Notes: generated by a model not told the origin, from the sequence alone. Counted from the first letter of the stretch, positions 1 to 9,733 are shown. The stretch: DNA of 64,000 nucleotides from Lichenicola sp965198575 (GCF_965198575.1 NZ_OZ240671.1:1736001-1800000); one strand, 5' to 3'. A program made the numbers and translations.

Positions 1-108
1 CGGCGCATGGAACACGCAGAAAAGGCCGGGATCGAGCAGCATCAGGTGGGCTGACACTTTCAGCTCCGTCACCACTTTCTGGTTCGGTGTCGGACTGGTC
101 TGCGACAT
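1..108 (-). CDS. N-terminal fragment of an unidentified protein
   Basis: An ATG at 108 opens a frame that stays open for 36 codons to the window edge (begins MSQTSPTPNQKVV, then a hydrophobic stretch AHLMLLDPGLF). It lies 37 bp downstream of the large glycosyltransferase gene on the same strand, so it is probably the next gene of that transcription unit. A weak GGATAT-like sequence precedes the start. Too little is visible to name a family; the short spacing and shared strand are the only support. Confidence 0.45.
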   Translation of the reverse strand, partial: MSQTSPTPNQKVVTELKVSAHLMLLDPGLFCVFHAP

Positions 109-145
109 CAGGGATATCCGTTTCTACTACCGGCCCGGGGGCGGG

Positions 146-3100
146 TTAGCGTTGTGGGCTGCGATGGTGCGACGGGCGCCCCGGCTCTGCAATGGCCTGC
201 ATGGTCGCAGACGGTGGCAGGATCAGGGCAGAGCTTCGCGCGCAGAGCTTGAGCAGCAAGGTGTTAAGCTCCGCAACCGGCAATCCGAGTGGCAGGACAA
301 CGCCGCGACCCGTGCTGCGGATGCGTTCCGCTTGTGCACCAATATCGAAAGAAGCGACCGGAAGCCCTGCACGCCAGGCCAGGCTCAGGGTGAAGCACCA
401 GGTTTCCGGCCAGATCGACGGCAGCAATGCCAGGTCGGCCGACTGCGCGCCGATCAACCCGATCGCCTCGTCCTCGCGGTATTCGCCGGTGACGAACACG
501 CAGCCGGCCTCGATCAGGGCGGTATCGTCGGGCGTGTGCCCCACCACGACGAATTCCAGCGGCAATGCGCGCATGCGGGCATCCTCCAGGCAGGCGAGCA
601 GCACCTCGTAGCCCTTCTCGCGGCCGATGCCGCCGATCACCACGACGCGCCCCGGCCGTCGGTCGCGCGGTGCCGCCGCACCCCCCGGCTGTCCGCCGCC
701 CGAAGCGCGACGCGGCGCCCGATCCCCGCCGGCCCGGGGCGCCAGGGCAGACGCCGCGCTGAGCCGTTCGAGCGACAGGTCCGGCCGGTCATCCTCCCAT
801 GCCACCACGTCCGGTCTGACCCGCGGGAAATGCCGCGTGATCCGGCGGGCAGCGTCGCGGGATGGCGCGATCACCCGCCGGGCCGCTGCCAGCTCGATCG
901 CCGATCGTGCCAGCAGGCCCGGCATCGAGATCGTCTCGTCGAGGTTGCTGCCCTGGATCGCGATGCAGGTCTCGCAACCGGCGACATCCGGCTCGCCGCA
1001 ATAGCGTCCCTGTGGCCCGACCAGCGCGATCCGCTGGCAGAACCAGGCATAGTCGTGGATGTAGGCGTCGTACGGGACGCCGAGCCGGTCGCACAGCGCG
1101 CGCAGCGACGCATGATGGCCGAGCAGATGGTGCCACTCCGCATGCAGCACGCCCTCCCCGGCGAGCAGCGCCACGAGCTCCTCGAGTTCGCCCGGCAGGG
1201 CATAGCGCAGGTTGGGGTAGTTCTCCTCGCTGGAGGCGTCGGACAGCGTCACGCCGCGGCTGTCCTCGGCCGTCTCCGGAGCTGCATCCAAGGCCGGTAT
1301 CGCGTCCGGGTCCGCCGCCACCTGGGCGGCGCCGAGCCGGTCCGGCCGCAGCACGATCGGCCGGATGCCCTGTGCACGCAGCTGCCGGGCGCGCTCCTGC
1401 ACCACCCGATCCACGCCGCCGCCCTGGTCGTGGGTGATCAGCAGAGCGGCACGCGGGGCCATGTCAGGAGCCGTGCGCGACCGTCTCGCCTGCGCCCAAC
1501 GCACCAAGTCGAGCCGCCGTCGCGCCGGCGCCAGCGGGTCGGTCGCGATGTAGTCGAGGATCATCTCGTTGTAGCCGGGATGCAGCCGGTTCAGCACGTC
1601 GAGGTTGCGACGCATCAGCTCCGATCGTGCGGCACCGAACGAGACGTTTCCATAATGTGAGACATACACACCAAGGGCTGCGACGTGCCGCCAGCCGAGA
1701 TGACGCGCACGCAGGCAGAAATCGTTCTCCTCGCCGTAGCCCTGCGCGAACAGGTCCTCGCGCAGGAGGCCGACCTGGTCGAGGCAGTCGCGCCGGAGAT
1801 AGAGGCAGAAGCCGTTGCCGGTGGGGATGTCGTGCACCCCGCCCGGGTTGGCCGACGCCGCCTGGGCCATCATCCGGCGGGTGCCGGAGAGGTCGGGGGC
1901 CTTGTTGCGGTCGCGGTGATCCGGATAGCTCAGGATGCTGGCGTCGTTCGAGAGCGGCGTCGCGGTGCCGATCTCCGGGGCGTGGTAGGCCGCCCGCCGC
2001 AGCGCCTCGAGCCAGCCGGGCGCCACCAGCGTATCGCTGTTGAGCAGCACGACGTCGCGGCCGGCGCAGGCCGCGATGCCGTCATTGGCGCTGGCCGGGA
2101 AGCCGGTGTTCTCGGCATGCCGGATCAGCCGGATCCGCCCCGCTGCAGCCATCTCATCCAGGGCGCGTCCCAGTGCCGGCTCGGGACTCGCATCCTCGAC
2201 CACCACCAGGCTGGTCTCGGGGGGCACGCTGGCGAGCACGCTGTTCAGGCAGTCCATGGTGCGGCGAAGATGCCGGTACACCGGCACTACGACATCGACC
2301 GGGGGAGCAGGCGCGGTCGACACGGCCGGCCAGCGCCCCACCAGCCAGGCGGAAATCGGCAGGAACGGCGGCAGCGCGATCGGCGGCTCTGCGGCGGCGC
2401 TAGATGCATCCGGGGTGTGGCGCCGTGTGCTGGTGCTGTGGCGCGCCTGCAGCAACGCAGCGGCGGCGGCGGCACGAAGCTCGAGGCCCGGATCGAGCGG
2501 GCTGCCGAGCAGGTCGCGCCCGTCGCTGCCCCGCAACCGCACCGGCCCGTCGGATTGGACGGCGAGACTCGGGTCCGGGAACAGCAGCGCACGCGGACGG
2601 GCCAACGGGCGCTCGCTCTGGATGTCGTCGGCGTAGCCGGGCATCGCGAGCATCAGGCCGAGGGCGGGAGCCGCGACCGGCTCGATCGTCACCACCGGCA
2701 CCCGCTCCGGCTCTCCCGGATGCCAGACCCAGCCGGCAAGCTTGCCGTCCCTGACCTCGACGAAGCCCTCGACCCGAAGGATCGCCTGGATGTCCAGCGG
2801 GCTCCCGAGCAGCGGCCGGCCACCGCGCAACACCTCGAGCCGGTGTCCCCGCCGCCAGTCGCCGGTCAGAGTGCTCACCTTCCGGCGCGTCTGCACCGGC
2901 CAGGGCTCACCATCGAGGCGGAGCGTCAGGACATTGGCGGTATCGGGACGGGCGCCGGCCGGAGCAGGCCGGTCCAGATGCAGCCGGCCATCGCCCGACA
3001 GCCCGCACCAGCCTGGCCAGCCGGCGGCCCGAGCCACGTCGGTCAGCAGGCCCAGCACCGCCTGGTCGGGCGCATGGCGCGACAACGCTTCGGCGATCGC

Positions 3101-3466
3101 CGCGGCGGCCTCGTCGGGCGAGCCGGCAGCGCGACGGACGGCGGCCAGCGTCACCCAGCCCTCGCGGAAGTCGAACTGCTGCACCAGCGGCTGCAGCAGG
3201 CGGATCGCGCCGTGCGGGTCGCCGCAATTCATCCGCGCGACGGCGAGCGGGAACGTCACATGCGGCGCGTGCGGGGCCAATCGACGGGCACGCTCCAGCC
3301 AGCGCAACGCCTCCTCCGGCTGCCCATGATCGGTGGCGAGGCGGCCGCGCCGGAACGCATCCTGCGCACGCGACTGCGCCCAGTGTCGCCATGCGGCCCG
3401 GTCGGCCTCGGTGATCCGGCGGGTCGGTGCAGCCTGTGCAGTACGGGCGCCCGGGCTAGTCGGCAT
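146..3466 (-). CDS. TPR-containing bifunctional glycosyltransferase (GT2 + GT4)
   Basis: A 1106-residue protein with no signal peptide, probably cytoplasmic or membrane-associated and acting on surface glycans. Residues about 35-135 form TPR-like helical repeats. Residues about 205-330 hold two copies of a small beta module marked by LLGSPLD, the first followed by LAGWVWHPGEP. Residues about 390-640 are a GT-A fold family 2 domain (VDVVVPVYRHL, LLNSDTL, GEENDFCLRARHLGW). Residues about 690-1070 resemble a GT-B family 4 domain (VVVIGGIGREKGYE, LLPSIWPETWCFTLSLAWRAG). Two transferase domains suggest consecutive additions to one polysaccharide or glycan chain; acceptor and sugars cannot be told. 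The ATG at 3466 is the first start and sits just before the TPR region. A low-complexity Ala/Gly/Arg linker (about 925-950) separates the halves of the GT4 domain. Confidence 0.85.
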   Translation of the reverse strand: MPTSPGARTAQAAPTRRITEADRAAWRHWAQSRAQDAFRRGRLATDHGQPEEALRWLERARRLAPHAPHVTFPLAVARMNCGDPHGAIRLLQPLVQQFDFREGWVTLAAVRRAAGSPDEAAAAIAEALSRHAPDQAVLGLLTDVARAAGWPGWCGLSGDGRLHLDRPAPAGARPDTANVLTLRLDGEPWPVQTRRKVSTLTGDWRRGHRLEVLRGGRPLLGSPLDIQAILRVEGFVEVRDGKLAGWVWHPGEPERVPVVTIEPVAAPALGLMLAMPGYADDIQSERPLARPRALLFPDPSLAVQSDGPVRLRGSDGRDLLGSPLDPGLELRAAAAAALLQARHSTSTRRHTPDASSAAAEPPIALPPFLPISAWLVGRWPAVSTAPAPPVDVVVPVYRHLRRTMDCLNSVLASVPPETSLVVVEDASPEPALGRALDEMAAAGRIRLIRHAENTGFPASANDGIAACAGRDVVLLNSDTLVAPGWLEALRRAAYHAPEIGTATPLSNDASILSYPDHRDRNKAPDLSGTRRMMAQAASANPGGVHDIPTGNGFCLYLRRDCLDQVGLLREDLFAQGYGEENDFCLRARHLGWRHVAALGVYVSHYGNVSFGAARSELMRRNLDVLNRLHPGYNEMILDYIATDPLAPARRRLDLVRWAQARRSRTAPDMAPRAALLITHDQGGGVDRVVQERARQLRAQGIRPIVLRPDRLGAAQVAADPDAIPALDAAPETAEDSRGVTLSDASSEENYPNLRYALPGELEELVALLAGEGVLHAEWHHLLGHHASLRALCDRLGVPYDAYIHDYAWFCQRIALVGPQGRYCGEPDVAGCETCIAIQGSNLDETISMPGLLARSAIELAAARRVIAPSRDAARRITRHFPRVRPDVVAWEDDRPDLSLERLSAASALAPRAGGDRAPRRASGGGQPGGAAAPRDRRPGRVVVIGGIGREKGYEVLLACLEDARMRALPLEFVVVGHTPDDTALIEAGCVFVTGEYREDEAIGLIGAQSADLALLPSIWPETWCFTLSLAWRAGLPVASFDIGAQAERIRSTGRGVVLPLGLPVAELNTLLLKLCARSSALILPPSATMQAIAEPGRPSHHRSPQR

Positions 3467-3534
3467 GGCGGTGCCGTAGCCTTGCGGAAGTCAGGCACTT
3501 CGGGGCCGTCATGGAAGGGGGCCCGGCAGGCCGG

Positions 3535-5334
3535 CTAGTTCTGGCTGGCGGCACGTGCCACGGGTGCCGGCGCTGGCTGGGTCGTGGCCTGGGGACGGCT
3601 GCCGAGCTTGGCCAGCTCGGTATCGGCCTGGCTGATGCCCTGGCTGCGGGCGCGCTGCAGCCACAACCGGGCCTCGGCGGTGTTGGTCTCCCCAGCCAGG
3701 CCCTTGGCGAGGTAGCGCCCGAGCATCAGCTGCGCCATCGCATGCCCGCGCTCGGCGGCCTGCCGGAAGAAGGACTGTGCCATCACCCGGTTTTCCGGAA
3801 CGTCGTGGCCGCCGCCATGCATCGCGGCAACCGAGAAGATCGCGTTGATATGGCCCTGCTTCGCCGCACGCTCGAACATCTCCAGCGCCGCTGGGTGATC
3901 GCGCGAGCCACCCCTGCCGCCCAGCATCATCTCCGCATAGGCCATTTCCGCATCGGGCAGGCCCGCCTCGGCAGCCTTGGCGATCCAATGCCGGCCCTCC
4001 TTGAGGTCGACCTCGACACCACGACCCTCGGCCAGCATGCGGCCATACCAGTACTGTGCGTTGACCACGCCGTCGGCCGCGCGACGCAGCCAGAGTGCCG
4101 CCTGGCGGTCGTTGCGCTCCACTCCGACACCCTCGGCCAGGCAGACGCCGAAATTGAACGCCGCCACCAGATCACCGGTCTCGGCCGCCTTCTCGAAGCG
4201 TTCCCGCGCAGCAATCCGGTCCTGCTCGGTCCCAGCGCCGTTGAGCACGAGGTTGCCGAGGTCGACATGGGCAAGCTGGTCGCCGCGCTCGGCCGAGTGG
4301 CGGAACCACCGGGCGGCTTCCTCGGCATCGCGCTGCACACCGGCGCCGGTGAGATACAGCAGGCCGAGCGCCCGGGCCGACGCCGCATGACCGGCAGCCG
4401 CCGCACGACCATACCAGGTCGCGGCCTCGACGTAGTTCGGCGGCAGCTCGCCACCGCGGGAATAGATGTCACCGACCAGCGCCGCAGCCTCGGCATCGCC
4501 CCCGAGTGCGGCCCGACGCAGCCAGGACTCGCCCTTCTGCGGATTGCGCTCGACGCCACGGCCCTCGATCAGGGCAAGCCCGTAGCGCGCCTCACCGGAC
4601 CGGACATTGCGTTCAGCCGCCTGCCGGTAGAGTTCCACCGCGGCGGAGAGATCCTGCTTCACGCCGGCGCCGCGTTCGGTCATGACACCGAGCAGATACA
4701 GGGCGGTGCCGAGACCGCCCTCTGCCGCCTTCGCAAGACTGGCTGCGGCCTTGTTCTGGCCTTCCGCATCGAGCGCGTTACGCAGCTGCGCCAGGGCGAC
4801 GCCGAGATGACCCTGGGGACAGCCCGCATCTGCCGATCGCTGATACCACCCATCGGCTTCCTCGAGGTCCCGCATCTCCGCTGGACCCGAGGTGAGGATG
4901 TAGCCGAGCAGCGCCTGTCCATCCGGCGATCCGGCGTCCGCTGCCCGCCTGGCCCACGACGCGGCACGCTCATAATCCGGCTTGGCGTCGTGCCGGTTCG
5001 GCCCCGGCGCGAACACCATGCCGCCGCCGGCCGCCCCGACCACCAGGCCAAACAGATGCAGGGTCGCAAGCACCACCTGCGCCTCGACCCAGCCCGCACC
5101 GGCCGCGCGCTCCATCCAGCGCGCACCCTCCTCACGGCTGACCGGGACGCCGGCGCCATCGAGATAGGCCCGGCCGACACGGAATTGCGCCTCCGGAATA
5201 CCTGCGGTCGCTGCAGCGCTCAGCGGTGCGAAGGCACGGCCAACCTCACCCGCCTCGACCAGGCTCAGGGCGTAGCGGAGCTTTGCGCGCGGCGAGAAGA
5301 ACGAGGCGGCGCGTTGGGTCAGGAAGTTCGCCAT
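3535..5334 (-). CDS. Sel1-like repeat (SLR/TPR) protein
   Basis: A 599-residue solenoid made almost wholly of 36-residue Sel1-like repeats, recognisable by recurring A-x-x-x-L-G-x-x-Y/L ... G-V-x-x-D/N ... A-x-x-W-x-x-x-A-A cores (for example LGLLYLTGAGVQRDAEEAAR). Such proteins are adaptors for protein-protein contacts, often in signalling or envelope assembly; no enzymatic domain is visible. The N-terminus (MANFLTQRAASFF) is not a clear signal peptide. An in-frame TTG four codons upstream (5346) is possible, but ATG 5334 is preceded by AAGG at good spacing. It lies downstream of the type I secretion genes on the same strand with a 122-bp gap, so co-transcription is possible but not shown. 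Confidence 0.8.
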   Translation of the reverse strand: MANFLTQRAASFFSPRAKLRYALSLVEAGEVGRAFAPLSAAATAGIPEAQFRVGRAYLDGAGVPVSREEGARWMERAAGAGWVEAQVVLATLHLFGLVVGAAGGGMVFAPGPNRHDAKPDYERAASWARRAADAGSPDGQALLGYILTSGPAEMRDLEEADGWYQRSADAGCPQGHLGVALAQLRNALDAEGQNKAAASLAKAAEGGLGTALYLLGVMTERGAGVKQDLSAAVELYRQAAERNVRSGEARYGLALIEGRGVERNPQKGESWLRRAALGGDAEAAALVGDIYSRGGELPPNYVEAATWYGRAAAAGHAASARALGLLYLTGAGVQRDAEEAARWFRHSAERGDQLAHVDLGNLVLNGAGTEQDRIAARERFEKAAETGDLVAAFNFGVCLAEGVGVERNDRQAALWLRRAADGVVNAQYWYGRMLAEGRGVEVDLKEGRHWIAKAAEAGLPDAEMAYAEMMLGGRGGSRDHPAALEMFERAAKQGHINAIFSVAAMHGGGHDVPENRVMAQSFFRQAAERGHAMAQLMLGRYLAKGLAGETNTAEARLWLQRARSQGISQADTELAKLGSRPQATTQPAPAPVARAASQN

Positions 5335-5456
5335 CGGACCTTGCAAAACTCCTGTGAGTGAACGACTGCCGGGATACCCGCAACGCTACTCGCGCAAGCC
5401 TGGCAGGGGCCGCCTGGGCGACCCCTGTCCGGGACAGATACCGGCTAACCCGGGTT

Positions 5457-6896
5457 CTAGGACGGGTCGCGCATGCCTTCGCTGGCGGTCGGGATGACCG
5501 TGCTCAGCAGGAATTGCAGGATCGTCCGCTTGCCCACACCGATATCCGCCGACACCACCATGCCAGGCGTCGGCTTGAAGAACTTCGGCACGTCGTGGAG
5601 CGTGTACTGGTCCACGCGAATCCGCACCCGGTAGAACGGCTGGCTCTGCCCACCGCCCGGCGTGGTCATGCCGTTTGCCGGAGCGCTCGCGGCTCCCGCC
5701 TGCACATCGTCGGCGGAGAATGCGTCCGCACTGATGTTCGTCACCGTGCCGAGCCCGCCGCCATACTGGATGTACGAGAACGTCTGGAACTTGATGTTGG
5801 CCTTGTCGCCGAGCTTGACGAAGCCAGCCTGGTCCGCCTGCATCCGTGCCTCGACCTGCAGCGGAGCATCGAGCGGCATCAGGTTCATGAACTGCTGCGC
5901 GGCGTTCAGCACCGAACCCACCGAGACCTTGGCGATGTTCAGCACGATGGCGTCGCGGTCGGCCACCATGGTGGTCAGCCGGCTCGAGAGCTGCGCCTTC
6001 GTGTAGGAGCTGTTGGCGTCGTACATCTTGATCTGCGCGTCGGTCAGATCCTTGTAGTCTTCCGCCTTCGAGTTCTCGATGTATTCAGTGCGCTCGGCGA
6101 TCAGCGCGTTCAGCTTGTTGCGCGCCGACGTTGCAGCCTGCTGAGCCGTCAGCTGCGAGCGCTCCATCTCCATCATGTCGTCCTGGGCCGACAGCGAGTT
6201 CAGGCGGCTGCCCACCTGGTCACGCTGCAGCTCGACGCGCATGTTGTGCACGTCCGAGGCCACCTTCACGCGCCCGGCATACATCGCGGCACTCGCCTGG
6301 GCGCCGACCAGGTCGCTCTGTGCGCCGGCGATCTGCTGGTCATAATCCGTCATCTTCGCGACGTTCTCGGCCTTCCGGCGCAGGAAAGTCGCTTCCTGCT
6401 CGTTGGAGGCCGGGTTGGACGGATCGACGACATATTCCTTGCCGGTGACCTCGGCCGTCAGCCGGGCAACCTGCGCCTGGTAGCTCTGCGACTGACTGCG
6501 CAGATTCCCGACATCGGCATTGGAGATGGTCGGATCCAGGTGGGCCAGGACTTGGCCCTTATGGACCACGTCCCCCTCGCGGACGTCGATCGACTTGACG
6601 ATCGAGGTCTCGAGCGGCTGCACGACGATCGTCGGCACCGTCGGGACCAGCGCACCCGTGGCCGTCACGACCCGGTCGATCGGGAACAGCGCCAGCACCA
6701 TGAACCCGGCAAACGCCATCGAGGAGACGATCCAGGTGATGTAGCGCGCCGAGGGCGTCGGCGGCATCGCTGCGATCGCCGCACTCGGGGAGTGGAATTC
6801 CAGCAGGGCCGGCGGCATGTCGTCGTTGTTGCTGCGCCGACGGATGGCCTTGCGGTCGGCGTCGGAGTCCTGCGTCGTGAGTTCGGTGCCGCTCAT
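5457..6896 (-). CDS. HlyD-family type I secretion membrane fusion protein
   Basis: Periplasmic adaptor of a type I secretion system, linking the inner-membrane ABC exporter to a TolC-like outer-membrane channel. The 479 residues show a cytoplasmic tail of about 55 residues, one transmembrane helix (ITWIVSSMAFAGFMVLALF), a biotinyl-lipoyl-like half-motif (VREGDVVHKGQVLAHLDPT), a long predicted coiled coil (about 140-330) and the returning lipoyl/beta-barrel segment (LQVEARMQADQAGFVKLGDKANIKF). It follows the ABC gene by 2 bp, with GAGGGAG at the end of that gene as its ribosome site, so the two are an operon. No TolC homologue is in the window. Confidence 0.9.
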   Translation of the reverse strand: MSGTELTTQDSDADRKAIRRRSNNDDMPPALLEFHSPSAAIAAMPPTPSARYITWIVSSMAFAGFMVLALFPIDRVVTATGALVPTVPTIVVQPLETSIVKSIDVREGDVVHKGQVLAHLDPTISNADVGNLRSQSQSYQAQVARLTAEVTGKEYVVDPSNPASNEQEATFLRRKAENVAKMTDYDQQIAGAQSDLVGAQASAAMYAGRVKVASDVHNMRVELQRDQVGSRLNSLSAQDDMMEMERSQLTAQQAATSARNKLNALIAERTEYIENSKAEDYKDLTDAQIKMYDANSSYTKAQLSSRLTTMVADRDAIVLNIAKVSVGSVLNAAQQFMNLMPLDAPLQVEARMQADQAGFVKLGDKANIKFQTFSYIQYGGGLGTVTNISADAFSADDVQAGAASAPANGMTTPGGGQSQPFYRVRIRVDQYTLHDVPKFFKPTPGMVVSADIGVGKRTILQFLLSTVIPTASEGMRDPS

Positions 6897-6898
6897 GA

Positions 6899-9166
6899 TC
6901 AGTCTCCCTCGGCCAGCATCGGTGCAGGACCGGTGTTGCGGTCAGGGTTCATGTGCCGGTTCTGCTGCAGCCAGAGCTGGCGATAGATCGCGCAACGCTC
7001 GACCAGCACGCTATGCGGCGCGATGTCGTCGACCTTGCCCTGCTCCATGACCAGGATCTGGTCGCAATCCACCAGCGACGACAGCCTGTGCGACACGATG
7101 ACCATGGTGCGGTTCTTGGCGATCCGCGCCAGGTTGGCGTTCACCAGCGCCTCGCTCTCCGGGTCGAGGGCGGACGTCGCCTCGTCCAGGATCAGCAGCT
7201 TCGGGTCGGAGATCAGTGCACGGGCGATCGCCAGACGCTGCTTCTGGCCACCAGAGATGTTGGTCGAGCCTTCCTCGATGAAGGTCTCGTAGCCGGCCGG
7301 CATGCGCTCGATGAACTCTTCCGCGCCGGCGAGGCGTGCCGCCGCCACCACGTCATCCAGGGTCAGGCCAGGCCTGCCGGCGGTGATGTTGTCGCGGATG
7401 GTGCCGCGGAACAGGAAGTTGTCCTGCAGCACCACGCCGAACGAGCGGCGCAGATGCGTGAGGTTGATCTCGCGCATGTCGATGCCGTCGAGCTTCAGGT
7501 AGCCGGTGTAGTTCCGGCTGACGCCCTGCAGCAGGCGCGTGAGGGTCGACTTGCCCGAACCGCTTCGGCCCACGATGCCGAGGCTGGTGCCGGCCGGGAT
7601 CTGGAAATCGACCCCGTCCAGCGCCTTCGTGGTGGCGCCGGGATAGGCGAAGTTCACGTCGATGAAGGACAGCGCCCCGACGATCTTCGGGCGCATGCCG
7701 GTGGTCAGCGCCTTGGTCTCGGTCGGGTTGTTCAGCACCGATCCGACCTGCTCGAGCGACGAGCGCACCTCGGTGAAGTCCTCCAGCAGGCGGGCAAACC
7801 CCACCAGCGGCGACGCCACCCGGCCACCCAGCATCATGAACGCGACCAGGCCGCCGGCACCGACCGTGCTGCCGCTGGTGTCGGTCAAGGCGAGATAGGC
7901 ACCTACCAGGATGATGCCCCGGGTGATGAACATCTCGATCGGCATGATGATGGTCTGCGGCCAGTTGCTCATGCGGCCGGCCGCGAGCTTCCAGCGGGTG
8001 ACCTCGGCGGTCTTCTCGTCCCACTCCTGCTTGCGCGCCGGCTCGAGCGCCAGCGTCTTGAGCGTCCGGATGCCGGCAATGGACTCGTACAGCACCGCGC
8101 CACGGGCCATCTCGGCGCCGGTCACGCGGGCCACGTAGTAGCTGACCGGACCCATGAAGATCACCACGATCAGGCCGATCGCACCGGCGGCAGCCAGCAC
8201 CATCCAGGCCAGCGTCGCGTCCAGGAAGAACAGGAACGGCAGGATGATGACGAGGGTGAACATGTCGAGGAAGGTCCGCAGCAGCGAACCCGTCATGAAG
8301 TCGCGCACCCGGTAGATCGCCATCACACGGCCGATGACGTTACCGGCCTGCTGACGCTCGAAATACTCCAGCGGCAAGGCAAGCAGCCGGTTGAACACGT
8401 GGATGCTGATGCGGCTGTCGATGCGCGCACTCATCACCAGGACGAGTTCTCGTCTCGCGTAGCTGAGCAGAGTCTCATAGAATGTGATGGTGATCATGAT
8501 CATGACGATCGAGAACAAGGTCGCCATGGAGTGCTGGCCGATGACCTTGTTGATGACCTGCATGATGATCAGCGCCGGCAGGATGGTCAGCACCGAGAGC
8601 ACCATCGAGGCCAGCGCGATGTCGCGCAGCGACTTCTTCTCGCGCATGACAACGCGGGTCAGCCAGCGGATATCGACCGGCGACTCGGATTCCGCCTGGG
8701 TGCGCGAGCGACGCACCAGCAGTACGTCGCCGGTCCAGACCTGGGCCAGGCGCAGCTCGTCAACCGCCACCAGCGGATCGCCCTCGTCGCCCATCGGGTC
8801 GCGCAGCCAGACCACGCCGCGGGCATAATCGGCCGAGATGAACAGGCCAGCAGAGCCATCCTTGAACATCAGCACGACCGGGGGCGTGTTGAACATGCGG
8901 ACCAGGTAGCGCCACTTCAGGTGCATGCCCTTGGCGACCATGCCCTGGTCATCCAGCCAGCGTACCAGCGTCGCCGGCGAGGGCGACGGCTCGTTCGGCT
9001 CGGCCCTGAAGGTTTTCAGGTCGAGCTCGACACCGTGATACTTCGAGGCCGCCATGACCGCGCGCAGGCGGACCTCCAGCGGCTCAGGAGCCCTGGCACC
9101 AGGCCCGGCAGCGAGGCTCTCCGGCGGGTTGCCGAAGTCACCGGCGTTGTCGTCGCGTTGATCCAC
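6899..9166 (-). CDS. type I secretion ABC transporter with degenerate C39-like domain
   Basis: Inner-membrane exporter, 755 residues: an N-terminal C39-like domain (about 30-160), a six-helix ABC transmembrane domain (about 180-470) and a nucleotide-binding domain (about 500-735). The ATPase has Walker A GRSGSGKST, signature ISGGQ, Walker B LLILDEATS and H-loop VSHRLS, all intact. In the C39-like domain the region that carries the catalytic Cys in bacteriocin-processing exporters reads AASKYHGVELD, without Cys, as in HlyB-type CLD domains that bind substrate without cleaving it. The start is a GTG at 9166 with AAGGAG five bases upstream. It heads an operon with the HlyD gene. Likely cargo is a protein without a leader peptide. 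Confidence 0.9.
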   Translation of the reverse strand: MDQRDDNAGDFGNPPESLAAGPGARAPEPLEVRLRAVMAASKYHGVELDLKTFRAEPNEPSPSPATLVRWLDDQGMVAKGMHLKWRYLVRMFNTPPVVLMFKDGSAGLFISADYARGVVWLRDPMGDEGDPLVAVDELRLAQVWTGDVLLVRRSRTQAESESPVDIRWLTRVVMREKKSLRDIALASMVLSVLTILPALIIMQVINKVIGQHSMATLFSIVMIMITITFYETLLSYARRELVLVMSARIDSRISIHVFNRLLALPLEYFERQQAGNVIGRVMAIYRVRDFMTGSLLRTFLDMFTLVIILPFLFFLDATLAWMVLAAAGAIGLIVVIFMGPVSYYVARVTGAEMARGAVLYESIAGIRTLKTLALEPARKQEWDEKTAEVTRWKLAAGRMSNWPQTIIMPIEMFITRGIILVGAYLALTDTSGSTVGAGGLVAFMMLGGRVASPLVGFARLLEDFTEVRSSLEQVGSVLNNPTETKALTTGMRPKIVGALSFIDVNFAYPGATTKALDGVDFQIPAGTSLGIVGRSGSGKSTLTRLLQGVSRNYTGYLKLDGIDMREINLTHLRRSFGVVLQDNFLFRGTIRDNITAGRPGLTLDDVVAAARLAGAEEFIERMPAGYETFIEEGSTNISGGQKQRLAIARALISDPKLLILDEATSALDPESEALVNANLARIAKNRTMVIVSHRLSSLVDCDQILVMEQGKVDDIAPHSVLVERCAIYRQLWLQQNRHMNPDRNTGPAPMLAEGD

Positions 9167-9289
9167 AGGATCTCCTTCGTCAGGACGCCGCCGGGTTCAG
9201 GACCCTCCCCGGGCAGAAGGCGCAAGCGCCACAGATGCGGCCAATCGAGACAACCCTAGCATGTAGCGGCGTCGAAAGTGATCAACTTT

Positions 9290-9733
9290 CTACTTGGGGA
9301 CGAGCGGCCGGAACCGTCCGGCGACCAACCTGTCGCTGATCAGCAACGCAGAGACCGCATCTGCCGAGGTCAACGGGACGACCAGCAGCACCCTGGCGAA
9401 CAGCGGCAGCTCTCCCAGCGCCCGCTGCCGGAACAGCTGTGACAGCGTTTCGACAAGGGGCGATCGGGCGACGCAGCAGGCGCACCCGGAGCCGTGGCCG
9501 GGCTCGCGAACGAACATTACGGCGGGCGATGCATTCGGCGCAACCCGGCGGACCGCCGCCCATCCGGGCTCGACGGCCCAGCCAGGTTCTGGGGTGGACG
9601 TGCCACCGGATCGGGCCTCGTCCGGCGCGACGATGACCAGCACGGCGCGGCCGTCCGGCTCGACCTGGGCGGCTGGCCCAGGTCCGCGCCACGGCACGAT
9701 CAGCACCGGGATCCGGGCATCGACCGACATCAT
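9290..9733 (-). CDS. conserved-looking hypothetical protein with CxC pair
   Basis: About 147 residues with no family I recognise. The start is placed at the ATG at 9733 because AGGA lies five bases upstream; the frame is open to 9796. Visible features are a hydrophobic beta-like opening (IPVLIVPWRG), a second strand (RAVLVIVAPDEARS), a GCACC motif that could bind metal or form a disulfide, and a C-terminal LFARVLLVVPLTSADAVSAL segment. The alternation of strands and Asp/Ala-rich turns suggests a small Rossmann-like or ferredoxin-like domain. It lies between the T1SS operon and metH, divergent from metH. Confidence 0.55.
   Translation of the reverse strand: MMSVDARIPVLIVPWRGPGPAAQVEPDGRAVLVIVAPDEARSGGTSTPEPGWAVEPGWAAVRRVAPNASPAVMFVREPGHGSGCACCVARSPLVETLSQLFRQRALGELPLFARVLLVVPLTSADAVSALLISDRLVAGRFRPLVPK

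Noticed and set aside
6953..9259. Long plus-strand open frame antisense to the T1SS ABC transporter gene
   Set aside because: It mirrors a gene with complete ABC motifs, has Arg/His/Gln-rich composition typical of antisense frames in GC-rich DNA, and shows no domain.
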